A DNA stretch of 64,000 nucleotides from Verrucomicrobiales bacterium (GCA_029210205.1 JARGOD010000018.1:1-64000), one strand, 5' to 3'. Counted from the first letter of the stretch, positions 1 through 8,971 are shown. A program made the numbers and translations. Notes: generated by a model from the letters alone, not told the origin.

Positions 1-607
1 TCCATATAGCGAGATATTTTTAAGATTCAGACAAATATCCTCTCAATTTTGAAAAAGTTTTTAAAAGTAAGTTGCAGATGTTAAAATACTTGGTAATGTT
101 GATTATCGCTGAAACGAAAACTCTGCTTCGAATTCGATGCCTTTTTCCATCCAACCTTTCAAAAGTGCCCTCACCCGAAAAGAGGATGATCGACGCACTG
201 TCAGGGCCTCGGCGATTTTTTATTTCACACAAACAGACAGATCATCAATTTTGCTTCAGCAGAGTGCTAACTTGCTGAGCATCAAATTGGTCCATTGGTA
301 AAGTTTGGGAGAAAATATCCGGCACCTTCCCTTGTTTATGAGGTTGTCAGGATATTCCTCCCGAGTTGAGGGGTAGTCGCAGTCCGGGTCATTGGCAGGT
401 GTCCGGGCTGCGACTCGTTTGTTTAAAGGCGACCGACTATTAACCGCGCTTAATAGTGAAAGTGACGAAGCTGTCGCTTTATCAAAGATCGGTTCAGGAG
501 ATAATCGCTTAACGATTTTCGATGATCTGATCTGTTCATTTCACCGCAGATTGTCGGGGAGGTCCTCGCTAAGGGCCGCTCAAACTCTGAAACGAAAATT
601 GAACTCT
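1..607. other. Left-edge stretch without a convincing gene
   Basis: Small open frames exist on both strands here, but none has a recognisable motif, a good ribosome site or a composition like the neighbouring genes. The first 300 bases or so are visibly AT-richer than the rest of the window. The frame of the glycosyltransferase downstream stays open back to 392, but its translation before 608 is unlike any family start, so I treat 392-607 as leader or upstream region. I see no tRNA, terminator or clear promoter. Confidence 0.5.
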
Positions 608-1771
608 ATGAATATCACCTTTGTTACTGATACATACTCTCCTCAGGCGAACGGCGTTGCGACAACGCTGGAGCGCCTGGTAAAAGGTTTGCGTGAACGA
701 GGTCACAGCGTCGATGTAATTCGGCCTGCCATTCTCGCCTGTGATGAGGAGGGATTGCAGGTTCCCTCTATCGGCCTTCCAGGATACAAAGAGGTTCGGT
801 TCGGCTTCCCCATCAAGCTGGTGCTGCAGGCGCGATGGTATAAGCGTCGCCCCGATGTGATCTACGTGGCGACAGAAACCCCGCTGGGCGCTTCAGCTAT
901 CTCTGCGGCACGCGCCCTTGGGATTCCCGCTGCTTCCGGCTTCCACACCAACTTCCAGCAGTACATGGCCCACTACCAGGTCCCGCTGCTCGAGAAGGCG
1001 GCTGTGAAATACCTTCGTCACGTCCACAACCGCTCCACCTGCACCTTTGTTCCCTCCCGGGACGTCATCGCAGATCTGGATTCGAGAGGGTTTCGAAATC
1101 TGGAATTACTCCCAAAGGGCGTCGATACGCAATTTTTCTCTCCGAAGAAACGATCGCAGGCCCTCCGTCAATCCTGGGGTGCCCGTGAAGGAACGCTCGT
1201 CGGGCTTTATGTCGGGCGCATCGCTCCCGAAAAAAATCTCCCGCTCCTCGTGAAAAGCTTTCTCGAAATCCAGAAGCGCATCCCTGATTTTAAGGGCGTT
1301 TTTGTCGGGGAGGGTCCAAAATTGGAAGAGCTGAAGCGGGAATACCCGCAGTTCATTTACCCCGGTGTTCTCCGCGGGGAGGATCTTGCCGAGCACTACG
1401 CTTCGGCGGACTTGTTCCTGTTCCCGAGCATCACCGAAACCTTTGGAAATGTGACGATGGAGGCGATGGCAAGCGGCCTGGCGGTCGTGGCCTATGACTA
1501 CGCGGCCGCTCGACAGCATATTCGGAACGGTGAGAACGGATTCATCGCTCCTTTTGATGATAGCGATGCCTACCTCGAACTGGCCATGAGTGCGGCAAAC
1601 TCGGATGTCTCAGATATCCGAGAAAATGCCCGTGCCTCGGCTCGGAAGGTTCGATGGAAAAAGGTGATTAAGCGATTTGAAAAGCAGCTTTCGATTCTCG
1701 CCTCCGGGGAAACTGTCCTCCCGACTCCGGAGAGCCTCGAACTCGAAGAACTCAACAATGCCCTCTCATGA
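608..1771 (+). CDS. Glycosyltransferase family 4 protein
   Basis: This is a 387-residue GT4 (GT-B fold) glycosyltransferase that probably adds a sugar, possibly mannose, to a lipid or glycan at the cytoplasmic membrane. The start at 608 is chosen because the protein then opens with the typical beta strand and glycine loop (MNITFVTDTYSPQANGVAT). The C-terminal nucleotide-sugar domain shows YVGRIAPEKN at residues 201-210 and the E-x7-E motif ETFGNVTMEAMASG, with E277 and E285 as the expected donor-binding pair. A longer open frame back to 392 has no family resemblance. No clear Shine-Dalgarno sequence precedes 608. The stop overlaps the next start by four bases (ATGA), so it is co-translated with an LpxH-like phosphoesterase, which points to envelope lipid or glycolipid work. 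The exact donor and acceptor cannot be read from sequence. Confidence 0.85.
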   Translation: MNITFVTDTYSPQANGVATTLERLVKGLRERGHSVDVIRPAILACDEEGLQVPSIGLPGYKEVRFGFPIKLVLQARWYKRRPDVIYVATETPLGASAISAARALGIPAASGFHTNFQQYMAHYQVPLLEKAAVKYLRHVHNRSTCTFVPSRDVIADLDSRGFRNLELLPKGVDTQFFSPKKRSQALRQSWGAREGTLVGLYVGRIAPEKNLPLLVKSFLEIQKRIPDFKGVFVGEGPKLEELKREYPQFIYPGVLRGEDLAEHYASADLFLFPSITETFGNVTMEAMASGLAVVAYDYAAARQHIRNGENGFIAPFDDSDAYLELAMSAANSDVSDIRENARASARKVRWKKVIKRFEKQLSILASGETVLPTPESLELEELNNALS

Positions 1772-2607
1772 AAAAGAACGAATACCACAGTATCTTTATC
1801 TCTGATGTTCACCTTGGAACCCGGGACAGCAAGGCGACTGAAGTGATTGAGTTTCTCAAGGCGACACGCTGTAAGAAGTTGATTTTGAATGGCGATATCG
1901 TGGACGGTTGGGCGCTGCGAGGCGGCGGAAAATGGTTGCCTGATCACACCAAATTTGTGCGGACTGTCCTGAAAAAGATGGAGAAGCAGGGGACGGAAGT
2001 GATCTATCTTCGCGGAAACCACGATGATATCCTCGAACGCTTCCTTCCGATTAATTTTGGGAACCTGAAAATTGTCGATGAATACATCCACGAGACCCCA
2101 CAGGGCGATTATCTTGTGGTTCATGGAGACGGGTTCGACTCAGTGACGACAGATCATCGATGGGTCGCCATTGCCGGTGCGAAAGGATATGAGCTTCTTC
2201 TCAGCGTGAACAGGCTCTACAACAAGTGGCGCGTCTTTCGCGGCAAGGAATACTATTCTTTGAGTAAGAGAATTAAGGAGAAGGTGAAGTCAGCGGTGAG
2301 TTTCGTTGATCGTTACGAAGACCAACTCAAAGAGCTCGCCATCGTGAAGCGCTGCCGGGGCATTATTTGCGGGCATATTCACACACCTGCCGATAAGGAT
2401 CTCGACGGTGAAATACACTACCTGAATTCGGGTGATTGGGTTGAGTCGTTGACGGCTATTGTTGAAGTCGAGCCAGGCCAATTTGAATTGATCCATCACG
2501 ACGAGTTCATGGCACGACAGGAGACCGAAGAGAGTCTCGTTGAGCATGAATCTGATTTTGTCGAGACTATCGAGGAAGATTCTGCTAAGGTTGTCGCGGC
2601 AGCGTAA
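1768..2607 (+). CDS. LpxH-like metallophosphoesterase
   Basis: This 279-residue protein belongs to the calcineurin-like metallophosphoesterase superfamily and most resembles the UDP-2,3-diacylglucosamine pyrophosphatase group. The dinuclear-metal motifs are all present: SDVHLGT at residues 12-18, GDIVD at 42-46, GNHDD at 83-87, a VVHGDGFD block near 117-124 and GHIHT at 202-206. No signal peptide is visible, so it should act in the cytoplasm or at the inner membrane face. The start overlaps the stop of the GT4 gene in an ATGA junction, implying translational coupling. In lipid A synthesis LpxH cleaves UDP-diacylglucosamine; whether this copy does that or hydrolyses another phospho-lipid linked to the upstream glycosyltransferase is not resolved. 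The last 30 residues are acidic and probably disordered. Confidence 0.85.
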   Translation: MKKNEYHSIFISDVHLGTRDSKATEVIEFLKATRCKKLILNGDIVDGWALRGGGKWLPDHTKFVRTVLKKMEKQGTEVIYLRGNHDDILERFLPINFGNLKIVDEYIHETPQGDYLVVHGDGFDSVTTDHRWVAIAGAKGYELLLSVNRLYNKWRVFRGKEYYSLSKRIKEKVKSAVSFVDRYEDQLKELAIVKRCRGIICGHIHTPADKDLDGEIHYLNSGDWVESLTAIVEVEPGQFELIHHDEFMARQETEESLVEHESDFVETIEEDSAKVVAAA

Positions 2608-2639
2608 GCAACAGGTTCACGTCCGCCGGCCATCTTGAT

Positions 2640-3347
2640 ATGCCTGATTCCACTCACCGACTAGGAAACTTCGATACGGCGCTTCGTGAGGCGCGGGAAA
2701 ACGTCTTCCGGATGGCAAGCATCGCGGAACAGAATCTTGAAAGTGCAATCCGGGGATTGCTGAGTCGGAACGAAGAGCTCTGCAATGCCGCTATTGTCGA
2801 GGACGATGAGGTTAATTCGCTCGAGAAAAAGATCGATGCGGATTCATTCGAGATCCTGATGCGTTACAATCCTGTCGCCAGTGATCTGCGTGAGGTGATT
2901 GCGGGAATGAAAGTGGCGAACAATCTTGAGCGGGTTTCTGATGAAGCGCAGAATATCGCGAGGCGTGCTCGGAAGATGTTGAAACACCCGGAAATCAAAG
3001 AGGCTGCTCTGATTGAGCCGCTCTATGAGAAGGCGCTGAGTCTCCTGCGTGACGGAATGCGTTCTTACGTCGAAGGGGATACCGATCTGGGAATTTCCCT
3101 TTATGATCGTGATAAAGAGCTCGACTCTGATCATAACGATGTCATCCGAGAGTTAACCAAGCAAATGGACAGTGCCTCGGGGAGGATCAAATCGTTCCTT
3201 CATTTAGTCTTTATTGTCCGCAGTATTGAGCGGGTCGGTGACCATGCCGTCAACATAGCGGAAGACGGTATCTTTCTCGAGAGCGCCGCTGATATTCGTC
3301 ACCTCGGGCCAAAACTGGCAGCTGAGGAGATCGACGCTCAGATCTAG
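2640..3347 (+). CDS. phoU: Phosphate-signalling protein PhoU
   Basis: This 235-residue all-helical protein has the two PhoU repeats, each with the conserved metal-cluster signature: NNLERVSDEA in the first half and RSIERVGDHA in the second. PhoU proteins dampen PhoR-type kinases and control the Pst transporter, keeping the phosphate regulon off when phosphate is sufficient. The usual pst genes are not adjacent here; instead phoU follows the LpxH-like gene by 32 bases on the same strand. That position suggests shared transcription with the glycosyltransferase and phosphoesterase genes, which would fit phosphate-dependent envelope lipid remodelling, but that link is inferred from order only. 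The length is normal for the family. Confidence 0.93.
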   Translation: MPDSTHRLGNFDTALREARENVFRMASIAEQNLESAIRGLLSRNEELCNAAIVEDDEVNSLEKKIDADSFEILMRYNPVASDLREVIAGMKVANNLERVSDEAQNIARRARKMLKHPEIKEAALIEPLYEKALSLLRDGMRSYVEGDTDLGISLYDRDKELDSDHNDVIRELTKQMDSASGRIKSFLHLVFIVRSIERVGDHAVNIAEDGIFLESAADIRHLGPKLAAEEIDAQI

Positions 3348-3447
3348 GTAGGTGGAACTGAGGTTGCTGCCCGGACAGTGGAGAACAAGGAGAATAATGT
3401 TCTCGCCACGGGATCTATGGCCGAAGAGGGGCCTTCCCGAAACGCAA

Positions 3448-3478
3448 AACAGGGTTGAGTGAAACACTCAACCCTGTT
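3448..3478 (-). terminator. Rho-independent terminator of rpsI
   Basis: A perfect 14-bp stem (3448-3461 with 3465-3478) encloses a 3-base loop. Read on the minus strand, the hairpin is followed by GTTTTGC, a short U-run, so it best serves the rplM-rpsI transcript. It lies between convergent phoU and rpsI and could work for both. The stem carries the core AACAGGGTT that recurs in the terminator after glyA. Confidence 0.8.
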
Positions 3479-3525
3479 GTCAAAAGATCGGCAATGTCTT
3501 TGCTGCCGAATGAAGGTCGAAGGGA

Positions 3526-3915
3526 TTAACGCTTCGAGAACTGGAAACGCTTCCGTGCTTTCGGCTGTCCAGGCTTCTTGCGCTCCTTCTTACGGGAGTC
3601 ACGAGTGAGGAGGTCAGACTCGCGAAGGGTGTCTTTCAACTCTTCATTCGTTTTGAGAAGGGCCCGTGCGATACCGAGCTGAATCGCTCCGATTTGACCA
3701 GTGACTCCGCCGCCCTTGGCGTTTACCGATACGTCATACTGGTTCACCGCATTCGCGACTTGAAAGGGAAGGAGAACCTGATTCTGAAGCGAAACAGTGC
3801 CGAAGTAATCTTCGAATGGTCGCTTGTTAATCGTGATTGTTCCGCTCCCGGGCTTCAGGGTAACACTCGCAGTTGACGTCTTCCGTCGACCGGTTGCTGA
3901 AAAGGATTCGCTCAT
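3526..3915 (-). CDS. rpsI: 30S ribosomal protein S9
   Basis: This is a 129-residue ribosomal protein S9, a component of the 30S head whose C-terminal tail reaches the P-site tRNA. The start SATGRRKTSTASVTLKPGSG is typical for the family, as are the internal GGGVTGQIGAIQLGIARALL-like region and the basic tail. The tail ends in the diagnostic SKR. It sits 21 bases downstream of rplM, the standard L13-S9 order, and is followed by a strong hairpin terminator. Length is normal and I see no defect. Confidence 0.98.
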   Translation of the reverse strand: MSESFSATGRRKTSTASVTLKPGSGTITINKRPFEDYFGTVSLQNQVLLPFQVANAVNQYDVSVNAKGGGVTGQIGAIQLGIARALLKTNEELKDTLRESDLLTRDSRKKERKKPGQPKARKRFQFSKR

Positions 3916-3936
3916 AGCTCAATTACAGTAGAAAGA

Positions 3937-4365
3937 TTAGACGTCGTAGGATTCAACTTCCTGGGCATCATGGGGGTGCTCGCTGCCGGCATATACCTTA
4001 AGCTTCTTCGAAATCTGGCGTCCAAGTCGGTTGTGGGGAATCATCCCGTTAACGGCCCGCTCAACGATGAGCTCGGGACGGCGCTGGCGGAGTTTTTCAA
4101 CAGACTCGCGCTTCTGGCCCCCGACATAGCCGGAATACGAAGTGTAGATCTTCTGCTGCTCTTTGTTGCCACTCAACTTCACCTTGTCAGCGTTGATAAC
4201 GACGACGAAATCTCCGCAATCAACGTGGGAAGTGAAAAGAGGTTTGTCTTTGCCCCTGAGGAGGCGGGCAGCAGCGACGGCGACTTCTCCAAGAACCTTA
4301 TTCTCGGCGTCGATGACATACCACTTGCGATCAATTTCTTCAGCTTTTGCAGAAAACGTTTTCAT
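3937..4365 (-). CDS. rplM: 50S ribosomal protein L13
   Basis: This 142-residue protein is ribosomal protein L13, an early-assembly component of the 50S subunit. It opens with [19 protein letters not shown], followed by the conserved [17 protein letters not shown] stretch and, later, [19 protein letters not shown] with [10 protein letters not shown] near the C-terminus. It is the first gene of the rplM-rpsI operon. The 262 bases upstream (4366-4627), shared with the divergent gene at 4628, hold no other gene I can support and should contain the operon promoter. Confidence 0.98.
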   Translation of the reverse strand: MKTFSAKAEEIDRKWYVIDAENKVLGEVAVAAARLLRGKDKPLFTSHVDCGDFVVVINADKVKLSGNKEQQKIYTSYSGYVGGQKRESVEKLRQRRPELIVERAVNGMIPHNRLGRQISKKLKVYAGSEHPHDAQEVESYDV

Positions 4366-4627
4366 TTCCGTCCTTTATTACTCCCAACTCCAATATCCGT
4401 TAGGCGCTGTCCACGTTCGATTGTGGTCTCAATTGCCGCCGAGGGAGCTGGGGAGCGGGAATCTAGGCGGTTTGGATCGCTTGTCAAGAGGTTGGAGAGC
4501 CGAAAAGTCAGCGAATATGAGAGAGCGGCAGAAGTAGTGCTCAAAATGGCTCTCAAACACTGGATTTCATGAGGCAGGTCTAAGGCGGGGGCGAGGTCGA
4601 CCGTTCCAAATGTGACCCCTCTTCATC

Positions 4628-4933
4628 ATGAAAAAACTCACTCTGCTTTGCCTCCTTTCGGTAATCTCACTTCCGCCATTACTATTTGCGTCTACTTCCG
4701 GCGAATCCGATAACCTCGGTGAGCCTCAAATAAGTCGGGGAATCACTCTCCCAACCTGGGAGAATGAAGAGATTCATGAGAGTTTTGATATTAGAATTTG
4801 GCCCAACGAGGTGATTCTCTGGCTTGAGCAGGAAAATTTAAGGGATTTGATCGCCGACCCTTCGACTCCTGTCGCTGAGCGCAACGAGTTGAAGCGCATT
4901 CTCGCGATGCAGAGGGCATGGCGAACTTCGTAA
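4628..4933 (+). CDS. Small secreted protein of unknown function
   Basis: I do not recognise this 101-residue protein. It starts with a clear signal peptide (two lysines, then a leucine-rich hydrophobic core, with probable cleavage after the SLPPLLFAS region near residue 22). The mature part is acidic, contains several tryptophans (PTWENEE, IRIWPNEVILWLEQ) and ends in a helix rich in charged residues. It has no cysteines after the signal region. It lies 18 bases upstream of another secreted protein on the same strand, so the two are probably co-expressed and may work together in the periplasm or outside the cell. Confidence 0.65.
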   Translation: MKKLTLLCLLSVISLPPLLFASTSGESDNLGEPQISRGITLPTWENEEIHESFDIRIWPNEVILWLEQENLRDLIADPSTPVAERNELKRILAMQRAWRTS

Positions 4934-4951
4934 ATCTCGTCATAGTAATCG

Positions 4952-5797
4952 ATGCTCACACCAAGACTGCCCATTATTGCTTGCCTGTGCCTTGTTGCTA
5001 TTGACGCAAGCGCAGAGGATCTGAATGACATTCTCGTGAGAAAAATCACCGCGATGCCTCAGGGTGGGGTCTACGCGTCTTATCGTCGGGAATTACCGGA
5101 GTCACAGCGTTTTGATGACCTCTACGAGACGGTCGATGAGTTGGGGCGGTCATTGCAAGTTGGACTGAATGGAAAATTAAAGGTCGAGCCTCGAAAAGCG
5201 TCAGGTTACAGTTTTTGTTCGAGCGCGACTTACCTCCTCTTTTGTGCCGTCCTTGAAGATTTGCAGAAGAACGGTCAGTTGAAGTTTCCCAAGCAGCTCA
5301 ATCGCGAACTTGCCGATGTTGGAGGCTCCCGGGCGGTGATTCACGGGGAGTTCGACGGAGTCGGGCTCTTCGGGCACTGGAATGCAAATGGACCGGGGAC
5401 GGCCCGTCTCTTCGAGCGCCTTGATCTGGGAAGCAATTTTGAATCGTTTTCAGAGGCAAAAGCCGGAGACTTCCTCAAAATTTTCTGGAACGAGAAGATA
5501 GGAAAGGGAGAGCGGGGGCATCTCGTCGTTTATTTGGGAGCCAATTCAGATGGAAGTGCCATTCAGGTCTGGTCGAGCAACCAGAATAACGAGGACGGAT
5601 CTCACGGCTACGGAATGATGTGGATCGACCGTGATCGAATTCATCGAGCGGTTTTCTCGCGACTTGAGAGACCGGGAAATCTGGTAGGGTGGCTCGATTT
5701 TTCGGAAGAAGAGAAGACCTGCGACTATCTCGTGGGGATTTTGAAAAACCCTTCGAGCCCGGAAGAGATGCGAAAAGTCATCGGGCTGGGTGAGTGA
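4952..5797 (+). CDS. Secreted protein with NlpC/P60-like Cys-His pattern
   Basis: This 281-residue exported protein has a signal peptide (residues 1 to about 21, ending SAEDL). Its central part looks like a papain-fold NlpC/P60 or CHAP-type domain: a cysteine at the start of a helix in SGYSFCSSATYLLF (C89), and a histidine opening a strand in GERGHLVVYLG (H190), preceded by the AGDFLKIFWN strand typical of such folds. If right, it could be an amidase or peptidase cutting peptidoglycan peptides or a related substrate. The overall match is weak and I cannot name a family; the assignment rests on the Cys-His spacing and the strand pattern. It follows the small secreted protein at 4628 in what looks like a two-gene operon. 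Confidence 0.5.
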   Translation: MLTPRLPIIACLCLVAIDASAEDLNDILVRKITAMPQGGVYASYRRELPESQRFDDLYETVDELGRSLQVGLNGKLKVEPRKASGYSFCSSATYLLFCAVLEDLQKNGQLKFPKQLNRELADVGGSRAVIHGEFDGVGLFGHWNANGPGTARLFERLDLGSNFESFSEAKAGDFLKIFWNEKIGKGERGHLVVYLGANSDGSAIQVWSSNQNNEDGSHGYGMMWIDRDRIHRAVFSRLERPGNLVGWLDFSEEEKTCDYLVGILKNPSSPEEMRKVIGLGE

Positions 5798-5984
5798 AGG
5801 CATCATTGAGTGCTGCCGCTTCTCGATTACGATCGAACGGACGGCGTGACGATATCCGCGAATTTGAGCTGATTATGGTTAAGCTACTCGGTTAATATTT
5901 TTATCAAACACGTCAAATTTTTAGGTAATTTAAAAAATTATCATTAATTATTGTGAATAGTTAGGAAAGGCGTAATATTTCTGA

Positions 5985-7514
5985 ATGCGAGAGGCCGAGC
6001 ATTCGATCAACCAGAAATCGAACGATCTGAGTTCCCCCGGTGACGGGGTGGCGGAGCGTCATCATCATCGGCCGGGGATGGATTGGGTCCGTCCACTTGA
6101 AGAAGTGAACCGCGTCACGACTCCTTCCGGCGACGGGATTATTGTCGGGCCTTCAGATCACTACGATGTCGGGGAAATGCTTCGCCCCCACGTTCTGACT
6201 CGCGTCTTGAATCTCGGAAAATTCCGTTGCTCGTCTCTGGTTAGTTCTGACATGACCGGTTTTGGAGGACACTCGGTCCGGAATTATGGTGAAAGCGCTC
6301 TTGAGATGATCGGAAACCGCCTCCAGTTAATCCACTGTGGTGGAGATGTTTTGAGTAGGGATCTGAAGACTGGTTATTCTGCTGCGGTGAAGGGTGAGGA
6401 ATCCGAGCGCTTCGAGAGTCTCGCCATGATTGGCGGCGATGAGGAGTTGGCTTCTTACGTGAAACGTCGCTCCGGGCAAGCTGATGATCTCGCTTACGTT
6501 CTGGCCGCTGAGGGAGAGTTTTACGGTGCCAGTCTCAGCTTTCATGCCCTGGGCTTGTCAGACCCTTCGGTTCTCACGGCGAATCAGAAATCTCATTTGT
6601 TCAGGACTTTGAAACAGGCTAATTTCATTGGAATTCGTGATGAGAATGGAGCGAGTTTTCTTGAGTCTGAGGGATTTGCGGTCAGAAAAATGCCATGCCC
6701 CCTCACTGTTCTGCCGCAGGTAGGCGCCCGCCAACTGCGCGAGCATCGCGATTGCGATTCGCTTGAGGAACTTCGCCGCCGATTTCCAAATGGTTGGATT
6801 GCGGTCGAGGTCAGCAAGGTTGTCAGCAGTCAGAAAGAGCGCCTCTCCCATGCCTTGCGGGAAGTCGCAGAGCGCGATGGTCTTGGTCTGGTCTTTTTCG
6901 AGGCCGCTACCGAAAGTCCGGGGGGGAGGTCTTCCAAAGTCCGTTCCTGGGTTGATCTTTTTCCGGAATGGAATGCGGCGGCATTTGGTTCGGCAAATAT
7001 CTGGGATGTTGCGTCGATGCTTCTTCATTCGCGCCTCTACTGCGGAAGCGATCTTGATTGTCGCATCATCTGCATGTCTGGCGGCGTTGCGCGGCTCAAT
7101 ATTCCGTCGGGCAGCCAGGCTGCGCTCAGCTATTGCGAACTTTGGGAGCACGATGAGGTGCCGATTGAATTCGCTGAGGAGGAAGACTGGATCGTTGCGC
7201 TCGATGAAGCATTGTCAGTGGATCTCTCCGTTCTCCAGCAGCATTCGATTTTTCTCCATCGCGAATACATGGATGCGCTTTCGGCTTTCTGTGATGCGAC
7301 GGGAGTTTATCAGCGTCTTACCGCAGAACGTGCTGAGACTGTCCATGAGCGGGTTTCCGCCGAAATGCACCACTTGCATGATGAATGGTTGAGTGATGAG
7401 GATAGCCTTCAGCGTTTCAGACGTCTCAACCGGCATTCTCCCACGAGAAAATTGCGTCGTGCCATGGGGAAAAAATTCGGGCAGGGCAGGAATGCGGCAA
7501 GGGCTTCCCGCTAG
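5985..7514 (+). CDS. Polysaccharide pyruvyl transferase-like protein
   Basis: This 509-residue cytoplasmic protein resembles the polysaccharide pyruvyl transferase family, which adds ketal-linked pyruvate to cell-wall or exopolysaccharide sugars. Visible family-like elements are LIHCGGDVL after the first Rossmann strand, IGIRDENGASFLESEGF followed by a conserved proline block, and near the C-terminus MLLHSRLYCGSDLDCRIICM, which matches the usual arginine-rich donor-site helix region. The first 30 residues, including a histidine run, look unstructured. It is preceded by about 120 bases of very AT-rich DNA with AGGAAAGG at 5963-5970 as a possible ribosome site. No other polysaccharide genes are adjacent, so the target is unknown. 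Confidence 0.55.
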   Translation: MREAEHSINQKSNDLSSPGDGVAERHHHRPGMDWVRPLEEVNRVTTPSGDGIIVGPSDHYDVGEMLRPHVLTRVLNLGKFRCSSLVSSDMTGFGGHSVRNYGESALEMIGNRLQLIHCGGDVLSRDLKTGYSAAVKGEESERFESLAMIGGDEELASYVKRRSGQADDLAYVLAAEGEFYGASLSFHALGLSDPSVLTANQKSHLFRTLKQANFIGIRDENGASFLESEGFAVRKMPCPLTVLPQVGARQLREHRDCDSLEELRRRFPNGWIAVEVSKVVSSQKERLSHALREVAERDGLGLVFFEAATESPGGRSSKVRSWVDLFPEWNAAAFGSANIWDVASMLLHSRLYCGSDLDCRIICMSGGVARLNIPSGSQAALSYCELWEHDEVPIEFAEEEDWIVALDEALSVDLSVLQQHSIFLHREYMDALSAFCDATGVYQRLTAERAETVHERVSAEMHHLHDEWLSDEDSLQRFRRLNRHSPTRKLRRAMGKKFGQGRNAARASR

Positions 7515-7658
7515 ATTTGTGGCAGAGGGCTGCCTCCGTCCATGCGGGAACGATTGCATCCTTGCTTGCCCCGTCCAGAGTGGCGCTCTACAATGTGAGT
7601 CCCCGATAAACTGGGTCGCAGAAGCGGTCTCACCAATTATCGGACGCCCTGATTTTGC

Positions 7659-8954
7659 ATGCGTCGCTACGTTCTGACATTTCTTTATATCGGCGGAGGT
7701 GTATCGCTCCTCGTCCTCACGCTGTTTTTTCTGGGTGTGTTTGAGCCGATGACGGAGTGGCTTCGTTCCAAGTGGACAAGTCAGGGGATTCTCAATTCCG
7801 AAGATCCTCTGCGATTGAAATGGCTTGAGGGACTTATAATAATCACGTTGTCAGGGGGGGTGGCGTGGTGCGTCATCGACGTGACCAGTCCGTCGCAAAA
7901 GGTTCTCATCATTTTCTGCACGGTGCTTCTCGTGCTGGGAATTTCTCCGACCCTGGCGCTTCACAATGTCATCTTCGATCCGTTTTCCTCCCTCACCGCC
8001 GTCGCTCTCGCCGCCGTGGCGGGTTTCGTTTTCGCCGGCACGGAGCGGGGAATGCGGAAAAGAGTCCTCGAAAATTTGATCGGTCGACGCGTTTCCCATC
8101 GAACATTCAATGATTTGCTGGAAGCCGATGACCCTCCCAATTTCAGTGGAGTTTCTCATGAGGTCACGGTGGTGACCTGTCGCCTCTTCAATCATGATGA
8201 GATGCAGGCAAAGCTCAAACCCGCGGATCTCGTGAAAATGAGCAACCTGTTTTTACGCAGTGTTTCCACCTTTCTCACGGGTCGGGGTGCTTATCTCGAT
8301 GAGTCGGGTCCGGAGTTGGTTCGCGGCTATTTCGGAATGTTGAAGCCCTCGGAAACTCATGCGGTTGAAGCCTGTCGCGCGGCTCTCGAACTGCGATCAC
8401 GTCTGCGGAACCTCAGCCATGAATGTGAGACCCGGTGGTTTCAGGGATTAAGTTACGGCGTCGGGATAAGCTCGGGACCGATGACAATCGGAGTTTACGG
8501 AGCCGACGAGCATTACTTCTTCAGTGGGATTGGTGCAGAGACTGATTATTCCCGCCGGCTCGCTCATGCGAATGGACGCTATGGGTCGGATCTCCTTATT
8601 GGTCCGCAGACTTATCATTTGGTGCGGGAGGCATTCGAAGTGAGGCCGATGGAAATGTTTTTTGACCCGGAGTCAAAACTCATGACTGAAATCTATCAAC
8701 TGCTCGCTCCCGCAGACAGCTTTTCTGACGTCGAAAAGGAGAAGCGTGACCTCTATTGGAAGGGTATCATATTTCTTCGCGAAGAGAAGTTTGAGGAGGC
8801 GCTTGATCACCTCAGCCGGGCCCGGAGTTCAGGGATCGATGATGGTCCTCTCGAGTTCTTCATTTCCAGGGCGCAGTCCGGTCTCGCAGATTCATCGGGC
8901 GAGGGGAGTGAAGTGACACCGGGCAAGCATGCGAGGTTGATCAATCTCATGTGA
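7659..8954 (+). CDS. Membrane protein with degenerate class III cyclase domain
   Basis: This 431-residue protein has an N-terminal membrane part with about four hydrophobic segments (residues 5-28, 56-75, 82-102, 112-128), a class III adenylate/guanylate cyclase homology domain (about 165-345) and a C-terminal TPR-like helical region. The fold signature is clear from VGISSGPMTIGVYG and RYGSDLLIGPQTY. However, the residues that bind the two catalytic metals are changed: the position of the first aspartate is R175 in VTVVTCRLFN, and the second is E219 in YLDESGPELV. The transition-state asparagine region is AETDYSRRLAH instead of DxxNxAxR. It is therefore probably a pseudo-cyclase with a regulatory or scaffold role. 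Its stop overlaps the recR frame, and recR probably follows on the same transcript. Confidence 0.7.
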   Translation: MRRYVLTFLYIGGGVSLLVLTLFFLGVFEPMTEWLRSKWTSQGILNSEDPLRLKWLEGLIIITLSGGVAWCVIDVTSPSQKVLIIFCTVLLVLGISPTLALHNVIFDPFSSLTAVALAAVAGFVFAGTERGMRKRVLENLIGRRVSHRTFNDLLEADDPPNFSGVSHEVTVVTCRLFNHDEMQAKLKPADLVKMSNLFLRSVSTFLTGRGAYLDESGPELVRGYFGMLKPSETHAVEACRAALELRSRLRNLSHECETRWFQGLSYGVGISSGPMTIGVYGADEHYFFSGIGAETDYSRRLAHANGRYGSDLLIGPQTYHLVREAFEVRPMEMFFDPESKLMTEIYQLLAPADSFSDVEKEKRDLYWKGIIFLREEKFEEALDHLSRARSSGIDDGPLEFFISRAQSGLADSSGEGSEVTPGKHARLINLM

Positions 8955-8971
8955 GGAGCGTAGTAATCACC

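Noticed and set aside
392-607. N-terminal extension of the GT4 gene
   Set aside because: The translation before residue 73 has no family resemblance and no ribosome site; the family start is at 608.
3970-4572. Plus-strand frame across rplM and its upstream region
   Set aside because: It is antisense to a clear ribosomal protein gene and has no recognisable motif.
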